From Bacteroidota bacterium (GTDB lineage: Bacteria > Bacteroidota > Bacteroidia > Bacteroidales > B18-G4), in the NCBI GenBank assembly GCA_018831055.1, contig JAHJRE010000150.1, forward strand, positions 1 through 34,320: a stretch of 34,320 bases of DNA, in the 5' to 3' direction. The notes below the pieces were generated by a model. That model made no database searches. It was not told the DNA's origin and saw only the letters and a program-made list of their open reading frames with translations. Shown here in pieces: positions 24,861-32,066 of this stretch (its first letter is position 1; each line of letters opens with the position of its first letter). The position numbers and the translations under genes are program-made.

Positions 24861-26195
24861 CTATTCAACAGCAATCAATTCCACATCAAATACCAATGGA
24901 GAGAAAGGGGGAATCCTGTCTCCGGCACCTCTTTCACCATAGGCAAGTTTGGAGGGAATAATGAGGGTAGCTTTACCACCCTGGCGCATAAGTGCAATGC
25001 CTTCATCCCAACCCTGGATCACACGACCTTGTCCGAGCGGGAAAGAAAAAGGGTCACCCCTTTCAACAGAAGAATCAAATACAGTGCCATTGAGAAGTTT
25101 CCCCGTATAATGGACTTTAACATTTGCACCCGGGACGGCCTGGGGACCCGATCCTTTTTCACGTTCAATATAAATCAGTCCGCTTTCTCTTGGTTTTTCT
25201 GTAATTCCGTTATCCTTCAAATACTTGCTCAGAATAGCAGATTCTTCATTTTTGTTTTTCTGCTGAGAAACTTCCCGTTGTTTGCGTTTGTTTTCCTGAT
25301 CCTTATCGTAAGCGGCCTTGCTACGGATATCGACCAGTTCCACCTCATACAAAAGTGTTGAATACGGCTCGATCACCTGTCCGCGTTGCTGCGCCCCAAA
25401 AGCAATATTTGATGGAACGATCAGATGCGCTTTCCCACCTTTTTTAAGCATTCCGACAGCCTCATCCAATCCATCGGTATCAAACTTCTTACCATACTCA
25501 TATTCAATGGGATCCCCACGGTCAAGTGTGGAAAATATCTTGTTGCCATCAATCAGACTAACAGTCATGTGGATCTTAACCATCTCCCCTTTAACGGGCT
25601 TTCTTCCAACACCTTCCTTTTCAGGAATAAAATACAAACCGCTGCTTGTAGGTTCAACCGTAATATTGTTTTCTGTAAGATAGTTTTGAAGGTCAATCTG
25701 TTCCTGCTCTCTTCTCTGATCTAACCTCTCCTGCTCCTGGCGGGCTTTTTCTTCACGCGTCATAAGGTTCTTCAGACCTATCTCGAAAGTCATGAAGCTA
25801 CCACTGTCGACGAAATCAGGAAGCTGAGGGGCACGGGCGGTGATCAGATAAAACGAATCGGCACTGATCAGGAAGGTTGCACTGTCGCCTTTCGACATAA
25901 GCAAAAGTCCTTCGTACAAATCTCCTTTGAATTGTGCCGGTTCTACAGGAAATTCAAGTTCCTGACCAATCCTTTTACTGTCGAACATCACGGAATCTCC
26001 CAGTTTATAAAGCATATTTACCGTAACAATGTCACCTATCTTAGCCTGGATGGTATCGTTACTTTGGTTATGGAATTTATAATAAAGGCCGGTTTCCGTC
26101 TGGTCAAAACCTCTGAACTGAGGGTCTCCGCATGAAGTTATTACCACTGCAGTAAAGGATAGCAAAATGATGAATGATAAAAAATTCCTTTTCAT
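24861..26195 (-). CDS. Triple-domain FKBP-type peptidyl-prolyl isomerase lipoprotein
   Basis: A 444-residue lipoprotein (signal ending VVITSC, Cys22) with three FKBP-like domains in a row: about 42-148 (divergent; QAKIGDIVTVNMLYKLGDS), about 200-293 (VKGEMVKIHMTVSLIDG, AVGMLKKGGKAHLIVPSNIAFG) and about 350-444 (VKVHYTGKLLNGTVFDSS, GWDEGIALMRQGGKATLIIPSKLAYGERGAG), joined by charged coiled-coil-like linkers. Only the last has the full active-site set, including the VFD and IPP positions; the first lacks most of it and may be a chaperone module. It likely assists folding in the periplasm. It is 13 nt after a second FKBP lipoprotein gene. Confidence 0.9.
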   Translation of the reverse strand: MKRNFLSFIILLSFTAVVITSCGDPQFRGFDQTETGLYYKFHNQSNDTIQAKIGDIVTVNMLYKLGDSVMFDSKRIGQELEFPVEPAQFKGDLYEGLLLMSKGDSATFLISADSFYLITARAPQLPDFVDSGSFMTFEIGLKNLMTREEKARQEQERLDQRREQEQIDLQNYLTENNITVEPTSSGLYFIPEKEGVGRKPVKGEMVKIHMTVSLIDGNKIFSTLDRGDPIEYEYGKKFDTDGLDEAVGMLKKGGKAHLIVPSNIAFGAQQRGQVIEPYSTLLYEVELVDIRSKAAYDKDQENKRKQREVSQQKNKNEESAILSKYLKDNGITEKPRESGLIYIEREKGSGPQAVPGANVKVHYTGKLLNGTVFDSSVERGDPFSFPLGQGRVIQGWDEGIALMRQGGKATLIIPSKLAYGERGAGDRIPPFSPLVFDVELIAVE

Positions 26196-26208
26196 AACAA
26201 ACTGATTA

Positions 26209-26778
26209 TTAATTTTTATTTTGAATGGCGATGTTTTTTAACTCTAAATCATAAATAAGTGTTGCTTTGGGAGGGATGTTCTTTTTAAGGTCTCCCAACA
26301 GTCCGTAACCAAGGTGCGAAGGTATAATAATTTTTGCTTTATCTCCTTCGGATAGATATAAAATTCCTTCTTCCAGACCACTGATCACTTCACCTTTGCC
26401 GGCAGTGAATCTGACCGGGCTTGATACCGTTGCAGAATCAACCCTTGTTCCATTAATGAGATGCACTGAATATACAAGAACAATGGCATCACCAGGCTGA
26501 ACATTTTTTCCTGGTTTATCATCATAGATATAAATCTTTAGCCCACTTCCCGTTTCCATCGCAGGCCATTGGTAACGAGCCAGAAAATCTTCAATATGCT
26601 GTGCTTCAGTCTTTACAACATGCTTATTGGCTTCAATAAGAGGTTCTTTAAGATCTTTACTCCTTAACGTTTTTTTCTTTTGTTCCCCGTTATTGCAAGA
26701 GGAAGCAATAAATAGAATCAACATACATGAAAACAAGTAATTGATAAATACTCTAACAGAAAAACAATGAAAACGCAT
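26209..26778 (-). CDS. FKBP-type peptidyl-prolyl isomerase lipoprotein, GldI-like
   Basis: A 189-residue lipoprotein (lipobox IASSC, Cys28) with one FKBP domain at about 90-185: VQPGDAIVLVYSVHLINGTRVDS, GLEEGILYLSEGDKAKIIIPSHLGYG and IPPKATLIYDLEL. The preceding helix-rich stretch (EANKHVVKTEAQHIEDFLARYQW) resembles GldI, the PPIase lipoprotein linked to gliding and type IX secretion in Flavobacteriia, and similar proteins in non-gliding Bacteroidales. It lies 6 nt after the NrnA-like gene and 13 nt before the triple FKBP, so the three form an operon. Confidence 0.85.
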   Translation of the reverse strand: MRFHCFSVRVFINYLFSCMLILFIASSCNNGEQKKKTLRSKDLKEPLIEANKHVVKTEAQHIEDFLARYQWPAMETGSGLKIYIYDDKPGKNVQPGDAIVLVYSVHLINGTRVDSATVSSPVRFTAGKGEVISGLEEGILYLSEGDKAKIIIPSHLGYGLLGDLKKNIPPKATLIYDLELKNIAIQNKN

Positions 26779-26784
26779 GGCTTA

Positions 26785-27786
26785 TTATAGAAGTTGATGT
26801 ATATAATCCTGCAATAAATCAGAAAATCTTTGCAAGGTATGCTCCATGGTATCATAGGAGTCTCCCCCGGCAGCATTGCGGTGTCCACCACCCAGGAAAT
26901 GCTTCCTGGCAAACTCATTAACGGAAAAGTCACCGGTTGACCGGAAGGAAATCCTGATCTTATCATCTCTTTCAATGAACATAGCGGCAAAGCGGATACC
27001 TTTTATGGAAAGGGCATAATTGACAATACCCTCAGTATCACCGGGTTGAAAATTAAACATATTCAGTTCATCACGTGTCAGCCACATGTAGGCAGTAGCA
27101 AAATCCTGCAGCACAGTAAGTTTCTCACGTAAACAAAATCCAAGCAAACGAAGCCGTGATTCGGAAAATGTATCATAAATTAGCCGGTGTATCTTTTCTG
27201 CATCAATCTTCCATTTCATCAGGTCTGCCACAATTCTGAAGGTATTCTCATAATTGCAGGCATAACTGAAAGATCCTGTATCGGTCATTATTCCTGTATA
27301 AAAACACACGGCAATATCATGATCAATTTCTTTCAGCAAACCGGAATTGTAGATGAACTCATAAACAAGCTCAGCAGTTGAAGAGGTTTCTAGGCGGGAA
27401 AATACATGGTTGAAAAAAGCCAGATCAGGTTCCAGGTGGTGGTCAATCAGTATCTTTACTCCCCTGGAAGAACGGAGCGTATCTTCCATTCCGCCTACCC
27501 TTTTAGGCGAATTATAATCCAGGCAAAAAATCACATCAGCTTGGCTGAGAACTTCCTTCACTTTTTCTGCTTCCTTTTCATAAATCAATACACTTTCATT
27601 GCCCGGAAGCCAATGCAGGAATTCAGGATACTCATTGGGAACAATTACAGAGGCATTCAGGCCTGCTTTCCGCAAAGACAATCCAAGCCCCAAAGAAGAT
27701 CCTATCGCATCACCATCGGGATTAAAATGGCTTGTAATGGCAATCTTGTGACCAGGAACAAGTAATTTGATTATTTCATCTGACAT
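26785..27786 (-). CDS. NrnA-like DHH phosphodiesterase (nanoRNase / pAp phosphatase)
   Basis: A 333-residue DHH-DHHA1 protein. The N-terminal DHH domain has HFNPDGDAIGS (20-30), the Asp of CLDYNS (D90) and DHH (115-117); the C-terminal DHHA1 domain has GGGHRNAAGG (299-308). Proteins of this layout are NrnA-type enzymes that degrade 2-5 nt oligoribonucleotides and dephosphorylate pAp. It starts the minus-strand operon with two FKBP lipoproteins, a combination whose logic is not obvious. It is divergent from ndk. Confidence 0.9.
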   Translation of the reverse strand: MSDEIIKLLVPGHKIAITSHFNPDGDAIGSSLGLGLSLRKAGLNASVIVPNEYPEFLHWLPGNESVLIYEKEAEKVKEVLSQADVIFCLDYNSPKRVGGMEDTLRSSRGVKILIDHHLEPDLAFFNHVFSRLETSSTAELVYEFIYNSGLLKEIDHDIAVCFYTGIMTDTGSFSYACNYENTFRIVADLMKWKIDAEKIHRLIYDTFSESRLRLLGFCLREKLTVLQDFATAYMWLTRDELNMFNFQPGDTEGIVNYALSIKGIRFAAMFIERDDKIRISFRSTGDFSVNEFARKHFLGGGHRNAAGGDSYDTMEHTLQRFSDLLQDYIHQLL

Positions 27787-27862
27787 ACCTGCAAAAATTT
27801 ACTTCCCGGAATACTTAACATAAGATTAAAGGGTTAAGCGGTAAACGGGGAATATATTTCCT

Positions 27863-27870
27863 TATTTTTG
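27863..27870 (+). promoter_or_regulatory. Candidate -7 element of ndk
   Basis: TATTTTTG, a perfect TAnnTTTG, 45 nt before the ndk ATG; no -33 TTTG at the expected distance. The TTG inside it opens the long frame but is not a plausible start. Confidence 0.45.
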
Positions 27871-27915
27871 CCCAAATTAAACAAATTAAGCGGAAATAAT
27901 AATAAAAAATTACAA

Positions 27916-28335
27916 ATGAAAGGAAACGTAACCCTTACGATGATCAAGCCAACTGCGGTCAGAAAAGGATATATCGGCCCCATCCTCGCAAAAATCAATG
28001 AAGCTGGTTTCAGGATACGCGCCATGAAATTCACGAAACTATCGGTCAAACAAGCACAATTATTCTACGAAGTGCATAAAGAGAGACCTTTTTACAACGA
28101 TCTCGTCGATTTTATGTCTTCCGGACCTATTGTCGCCGCAATACTGGAAAAAGATAATGCAGTGGACGCATACAGAACTGTTATAGGGGCTACAGACCCT
28201 TCCAAATCTGAAGAAGGAACGATCAGAAAGCTTTATGGAACCAATATCCAGGAAAATGCGGTTCATGGTTCTGACAGCGATGAGAACGCCATAAAGGAGA
28301 GCAATTTCTTCTTTTCAGCTTTGGAACGCTTTTAA
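27916..28335 (+). CDS. ndk: Nucleoside diphosphate kinase
   Basis: A 139-residue NDK, the normal bacterial length. [11 protein letters not shown] opens the fold, and the phosphate-accepting histidine is His117 in [12 protein letters not shown]; the preceding RKLYGTNIQ and following FF near the end are also conserved. It balances the NTP and dNTP pools by moving the gamma-phosphate between nucleotides. The frame continues 16 codons upstream to a TTG inside the -7 element, so the ATG at 27916 is used. It is a single gene between the divergent NrnA-like operon and the convergent XRE gene. Confidence 0.96.
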   Translation: MKGNVTLTMIKPTAVRKGYIGPILAKINEAGFRIRAMKFTKLSVKQAQLFYEVHKERPFYNDLVDFMSSGPIVAAILEKDNAVDAYRTVIGATDPSKSEEGTIRKLYGTNIQENAVHGSDSDENAIKESNFFFSALERF

Positions 28336-28386
28336 AACAACCGGTTTTAGAACAATTCCATTGTATACAATGCAAAAGCAGTAGGT

Positions 28387-28791
28387 TTAGTCATTCGATA
28401 ACCTGTATTCTTCAACAGAATAATCAGAATAAAGTATTAATACTTTAACAACCTTCTTTCCTTTTTCTTTCTGAACCTTAAACTCAGGAAGAACAGGTTT
28501 TTCCTTTTCCTCTGCCTTTTCCTTTTCCTCTGCCTTCTTCTCAGGTTGCTTGTCCTCCTTTCGTGTTGTAAAAAGATCAGGAATTTCTTCCTTTCGGGTC
28601 TTACCGGTTAGTAACCATTCAATATCAACATCCGGATACCGGTGAAGGATTTTCTGTATAAAATCGAGACTGGGTTTGTTTCGCCCCGATAGGATATGAG
28701 ATAAACCAGATCTCTGTATTCCGATCTCATCCGCAAATCGTGAGGGTGTTAAATTTTTGGACCGGATTATTTGTTCAATTCTGTTTTGCAT
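28387..28791 (-). CDS. XRE-family helix-turn-helix regulator with charged linker
   Basis: A 134-residue DNA-binding protein. Residues 1-62 are a Cro/CI-type HTH (IEQIIRSKNLTPSRFADEIGIQRSGLSHILSGRNKPS), then a Lys/Glu-rich linker that is a DNA-level tandem of an 18-bp unit (about 86-101), and a short C-terminal hydrophobic strand VVKVLILYSDYSVEEYRL that may serve dimerisation. The ATG at 28791 is chosen because the upstream 20 codons cross the operator region. Five copies of TTACAnnTGTAA lie upstream, the nearest 14 nt before the start, so autorepression is likely. The ligand and other targets are unknown. Confidence 0.85.
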   Translation of the reverse strand: MQNRIEQIIRSKNLTPSRFADEIGIQRSGLSHILSGRNKPSLDFIQKILHRYPDVDIEWLLTGKTRKEEIPDLFTTRKEDKQPEKKAEEKEKAEEKEKPVLPEFKVQKEKGKKVVKVLILYSDYSVEEYRLSND

Positions 28792-28804
28792 GAAGAAAAA
28801 TATA

Positions 28805-28816
28805 TTACAAATGTAA
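28805..28816 (-). promoter_or_regulatory. Operator-like box 1, overlapping the XRE gene -7 element
   Basis: TTACAAATGTAA on the plus strand (TTACATTTGTAA on the minus strand). Its minus-strand part TACATTTG (28808-28815) is a perfect TAnnTTTG -7 element, 16 nt before the XRE ATG. A repressor bound here would block that promoter. Confidence 0.65.
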
Positions 28817-28828
28817 TCAAATCGTAGT

Positions 28829-28840
28829 TTACATTTGTAA
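28829..28840 (+). promoter_or_regulatory. Operator-like box 2
   Basis: TTACATTTGTAA, 24 nt centre-to-centre from box 1, so it covers the -33 region of the minus-strand promoter. Arms TTACA/TGTAA are perfect around a TT centre. It also contains TACATTTG on the plus strand. Confidence 0.65.
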
Positions 28841-28871
28841 CCTTTTCGCAAATTCTTTACGATAAGTTTGT

Positions 28872-28883
28872 TTACATTTGTAA
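28872..28883 (+). promoter_or_regulatory. Operator-like box 3
   Basis: TTACATTTGTAA, identical to box 2 and 43 nt further on. The flanks also agree: both are preceded by GT and followed by CC. Confidence 0.6.
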
Positions 28884-28960
28884 CCTCAGGGAAGTGTTCT
28901 TTATTATACTGATATTAAATTAAATACACTTATAGTGATTTATTCCTGATAACTTTACTG

Positions 28961-28983
28961 TATCTAAATTATAACTTTAGATA
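28961..28983. other. AT-rich hairpin in the XRE upstream region
   Basis: TATCTAAA (28961-28968) and TTTAGATA (28976-28983) form an 8-bp stem with a 7-nt loop, followed by TAATTTTTATAA. It could be a weak terminator for plus-strand transcripts started at boxes 2 or 3. The rest of 28884-29078 is AT-rich and I see no gene in it. Confidence 0.35.
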
Positions 28984-29078
28984 TAATTTTTATAAAACTG
29001 ATTATAAGCTATATAAACTTGCTTAATGCTGAACTGATTTACGAATAGTGAAGTCATCCGGAATGCAGGATAAATAAA

Positions 29079-29090
29079 TTACATTTGTAA
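29079..29090 (+). promoter_or_regulatory. Operator-like box 4
   Basis: TTACATTTGTAA, identical to boxes 2 and 3, about 145 nt before the chosen start of the outer-membrane protein gene. Confidence 0.6.
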
Positions 29091-29151
29091 ACTTAGTTGA
29101 TCTCGTTTCCTTTCTATTTATAAGGATTTTGATTAATGCGTATTGAATAAT

Positions 29152-29163
29152 TCACATTTGTAA
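29152..29163 (+). promoter_or_regulatory. Operator-like box 5 (one mismatch)
   Basis: TCACATTTGTAA, one change from the other boxes, which also destroys the -7 match. It ends 35 nt before the candidate -7 element of the outer-membrane protein gene, an upstream position suited to regulation of that promoter. Confidence 0.5.
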
Positions 29164-29198
29164 ACTGTATTGATTACAAAAATCTGGCTTTTGTTTCT

Positions 29199-29206
29199 TA
29201 GTTTTG
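29199..29206 (+). promoter_or_regulatory. Candidate -7 element of the POTRA/barrel gene
   Basis: TAGTTTTG, a perfect TAnnTTTG. It overlaps the first TTG of the open frame, so a start downstream (TTG at 29225) is more likely. No -33 TTTG at standard spacing. Confidence 0.45.
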
Positions 29207-29224
29207 TGTGATAATCTTCATTCT

Positions 29225-31180
29225 TTGGTCCGTCGAAAAAATATCCTGGTAAGCATTTTATACTCCGGTCTAATAATATCCGGACTAATAATTATACATG
29301 GCTATACCCATGCTTCCATAACTTGTCACTCCCCTATCCCGCAGGTACCGGATACATTACATCGGCAAACAAAGGACACTTTAGTATTTCAGGGCAGCGA
29401 CAGTATTTTCAATTGGTATGGGAATCAGGCTTTGAAATCCCGAAAATTTTATGATTCCATAAAGTCGGTGGCTTATAAGAGGAAAATCACTTCCGTTCTT
29501 TATCAAATGGCTTTTAAAAACCCTTCTTCTCAGGCACAAAAAGTAGAACCTGTTATAACTTCCAGGGAAATGCCTTATGTTCAATATTCCGGTAAGATTG
29601 TCCACAAGATTGAGATCATAAGGCTTCTGCCTTTTACCCCGGACAGTACCAAGAATCTACAGGGCTTTCTAAACCGGTTTGGAAACAGCCTCCATACTTT
29701 GACAAAACAATCTGTTATACGGAAGGAAATGTTTTTTAAGCCGGGGGATGAGTTGGATCCGCTGGTATTGGCCGATAATGAAAGAATACTAAGGGCCCTT
29801 CCGTTTATTGATGAAGCCAATATACAGGTTATTGAGACTTCTCCGGGATCAGACTCTGTAGACTTGATTGTTGTGACTAAAGATAAATTCTCCTATGCCT
29901 TCAGCGGTACCATTAAAAATGCCCGGAAATTTTCAGTCAGAGTTTGGAGTGTGAATGTCATGGGATTAGGGCATCGTTTCGACAATAAGATTTCAGTGAA
30001 TACGGAACGGACACCTGTAGTACTATATGAAGAAGGTAAGTACGAAATAAGTAACATCGGTGGCTCATTTATTAAAGGTCTATTGAAATATACCCGGGAT
30101 GATGATGACCGAAGAGACATTACCGCAGGGATTTCCAGGGATCTGATCCCCCCGTCATTCGATGACGCTTTCGGAATTAAAGTGGGTGTAACAACTTATC
30201 CTGCCTCTGTAAATGATCCGGACGGCAATAACAATGAAATCCAGATTGGTTCTTACCAGACTGATCTTTATTATACCAATGGAATTGCCTTGAAGAAAAA
30301 TATCAGAGCAAAGGTAAAACACCCATCATACCTTTTGTTATCTGCCCGTTCCATCAGTCTTGATTACTTTTCCAGGCCATTTGTCAGTGCAGATAGCAAC
30401 CTTGGTTTCAGAAGCCGCCTGACAGTTATAGGGGGAATAGGTATTGCCAGGAATAACTATTTTATCACCAACTATGTATATAGTTTCGGAAAAACCGAGG
30501 ACATACCCTATGGATACACTTTCCAGCTTATCGGTGGATATGAATTGGGAGAATTTTACAACCGGCCTTACACAGGCTTACTTTTAGGTTATGGAAATTA
30601 CTTCAACAATGCCGGGTATGTCTATAGCATAATGGAAATTGGCACTTATTATAAAGATGGGCAATACCAACAGGGACTATTTCAATGTAATGCCAGTTAT
30701 GCTACTCCCGCTTTTAAAATGAAAAATGCCCGCATCAGAAACTATCTGAATATTAACTATACCCAGGGATTTCACCGGATTTCGGGGGAAGTGATACGGA
30801 TGGACGACCGAAATGGATTTGAAGGTTTGGGAATCAATGACCTTCTGGGGCAGAAACGCCTGGTAGCGGGAACAGAAAGTGTGGTTTTTACCCCATGGTT
30901 TTTCTATGGATTTTCTACAGCCGTATATGGATTCGTTAATTGTGGAATATTATCCACAGAAAATAAGCCTCTATTCGATAATCCTGTATATGTTGGATTG
31001 GGAGTTGGGCTTAGAATCAGAAACGAAAACCTTGTATTTAACACGTTACAAATCCAGATCTCTTATTTCCCGGTTGCGCCACCTGGAGCTTCAGAAACTG
31101 ATTTTTCCCTATCCGGTATCCCGGAGAAAAGCATACATGGGTTTTATTCCAATGCTCCTTCCATACCCTCGTTCTACTAA
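29225..31180 (+). CDS. POTRA-containing outer-membrane beta-barrel protein (Omp85/BamA-like)
   Basis: About 651 residues. A basic start and hydrophobic core (VRRKNILVSILYSGLIISGLIIIHGYTHA) form a signal peptide. A POTRA-like module follows at about 120-215 (HKIEIIRLLPF, VIRKEMFFKPGDELDPLVLADNERILRALPFIDEANIQV), then a long barrel with alternating aromatic strands to the C-terminal FY. The POTRA wording FKPGD, NERILRALPFI is that of the BamA/TamA superfamily, so it may help insert or move proteins at the outer membrane. No ATG begins the frame: TTG at 29204 lies inside the -7 element, so TTG at 29225 is chosen. It is divergent from the XRE regulator and shares its box-rich upstream region. Confidence 0.78.
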   Translation: MVRRKNILVSILYSGLIISGLIIIHGYTHASITCHSPIPQVPDTLHRQTKDTLVFQGSDSIFNWYGNQALKSRKFYDSIKSVAYKRKITSVLYQMAFKNPSSQAQKVEPVITSREMPYVQYSGKIVHKIEIIRLLPFTPDSTKNLQGFLNRFGNSLHTLTKQSVIRKEMFFKPGDELDPLVLADNERILRALPFIDEANIQVIETSPGSDSVDLIVVTKDKFSYAFSGTIKNARKFSVRVWSVNVMGLGHRFDNKISVNTERTPVVLYEEGKYEISNIGGSFIKGLLKYTRDDDDRRDITAGISRDLIPPSFDDAFGIKVGVTTYPASVNDPDGNNNEIQIGSYQTDLYYTNGIALKKNIRAKVKHPSYLLLSARSISLDYFSRPFVSADSNLGFRSRLTVIGGIGIARNNYFITNYVYSFGKTEDIPYGYTFQLIGGYELGEFYNRPYTGLLLGYGNYFNNAGYVYSIMEIGTYYKDGQYQQGLFQCNASYATPAFKMKNARIRNYLNINYTQGFHRISGEVIRMDDRNGFEGLGINDLLGQKRLVAGTESVVFTPWFFYGFSTAVYGFVNCGILSTENKPLFDNPVYVGLGVGLRIRNENLVFNTLQIQISYFPVAPPGASETDFSLSGIPEKSIHGFYSNAPSIPSFY

Positions 31181-31252
31181 ACCATGTGAACATCTTGGGT
31201 GAAGGCTTCTTGTCTGAAAGGAAAATATCGATCTTTGCAAAAAAAAACCATC

Positions 31253-31780
31253 ATGGAAAGAAATATGGAAGACTTGACCCAGGACCCTATATTTAATCGG
31301 ACCGTTATTGAATTCCTCACAGTAGCAAACGATTACTGTTTGTTCGTTGAAAAAGCTCATAAATACAAATTGGACGATATCCTGGAATATCTTCAAAAGA
31401 TTGCACCTCTGATTTATCTGAAAGGAGCTCTGCTCCCTGAAGTGGAACCCGAAAACCCCGATGCCGATGAAAGATTTGTTACCGAAGAAAACTGGGAAAT
31501 TATTTTCAACGATATGCGGGACAAATTTGTTGATAAAGACTTCTTCTGGTTTATAGATGATTCAACCTTCATTGATACGGAAATAACCAAGGGATCCATC
31601 CCTGAACTCCTTGCCGATATCTACCAGGATCTGAAAGATTTCGTGATGCTATATCAAAAAAATACCCTTAACGCAAAACAAAATGCTGTAAAGAGCTGTA
31701 AAGAACTCTTTGCCAGAAACTGGGGCTATAAATCCATCCTGCTGCAGAAAGCGATACACAAAATTTTATTTATCGATTGA
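31253..31780 (+). CDS. DUF5063 domain protein
   Basis: A 175-residue soluble, largely helical, acidic protein without signal peptide. It matches what I recall of DUF5063 (an N-terminal VIEFLTVANDYCLFVEKA helix, then YLQKIAPLIYLKGALLP and a C-terminal helical bundle with FVMLYQKN and CKELFARNWGYKSILLQKAIHKI). No function is known to me. The frame opens 18 codons earlier at 31199, but the ATG at 31253 after an A-rich stretch is more likely. It follows the barrel gene by 72 nt and may be co-transcribed with it. Confidence 0.72.
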   Translation: MERNMEDLTQDPIFNRTVIEFLTVANDYCLFVEKAHKYKLDDILEYLQKIAPLIYLKGALLPEVEPENPDADERFVTEENWEIIFNDMRDKFVDKDFFWFIDDSTFIDTEITKGSIPELLADIYQDLKDFVMLYQKNTLNAKQNAVKSCKELFARNWGYKSILLQKAIHKILFID

Positions 31781-31807
31781 ACCGATAAGAGGCAGATAAT
31801 GTGATTG

Positions 31808-31996
31808 TTACAGGTTACAGGTTTCAGGTATCAGGATTCAGGCCTCAAGTAGCCAACCGTAACCTTGGACCCTCACCTTGCTCCCTGCACTTTGCCCCCT
31901 GGAACCTGCAACTTGTAACCCCCTCCCTTCTCCCCTCTCCCCTCTCCCCTCTCCCTTCTCCCTTCTCCCCTCTTTATTCTTTCTTCTCACTTTTTC
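31808..31996. repeat. Heptad-periodic repeat element (copy 2) with pyrimidine tract
   Basis: About 27 consecutive 7-nt units without a slip in register. The first five are TTACAGG, TTACAGG, TTTCAGG, TATCAGG and ATTCAGG (31808-31842). Later units are reverse-complement forms such as CTGGAAC, CTGCAAC and TTGTAAC (31899-31919), so the two ends form an imperfect inverted repeat like copy 1 at 15115-15199. From 31920 the units become pyrimidine-only (CCTCTCC and CTTCTCC, 31927-31968). The element fills most of the 286 bp between the DUF5063 gene and feoAB. No coding potential is supported. Confidence 0.8.
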
Positions 31997-32028
31997 CCCT
32001 GCGAATTCAAAACTTAACAAAAGATTCA

Positions 32029-32036
32029 TAAATTTG
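32029..32036 (+). promoter_or_regulatory. Candidate -7 element of the feoAB gene
   Basis: TAAATTTG, a perfect TAnnTTTG, 30 nt before the ATG at 32067. No Fur-type operator was recognised nearby by eye. Confidence 0.45.
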
Positions 32037-32066
32037 TAACGCTTATTTAATCTAAATAACAACTAA

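Noticed and set aside
27910-27921. Eleven-of-twelve match to the TTACAAATGTAA box at the ndk start codon
   Set aside because: The match is helped by the ATG itself and the A-rich leader, stands alone, and breaks one arm of the palindrome.
28336-28386. Terminator after ndk (AAAAC/GTTTT pairing at about 28333-28350)
   Set aside because: The stem is only five weak pairs and there is no T-run on either strand.
28495-28545. 18-bp tandem repeat as a non-coding element
   Set aside because: It lies inside the XRE gene and simply encodes the Lys/Glu-rich linker.
31808-31970. CRISPR-like array
   Set aside because: Units are 7 nt, there are no spacers of constant length, and no cas gene is present.
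31801-32062. Open frames of 74-76 codons on both strands in the heptad repeat
   Set aside because: The 7-nt period and pyrimidine tract produce open frames with low-complexity Leu/Pro/Ser or Arg/Gly/Glu products; no domain or credible start.
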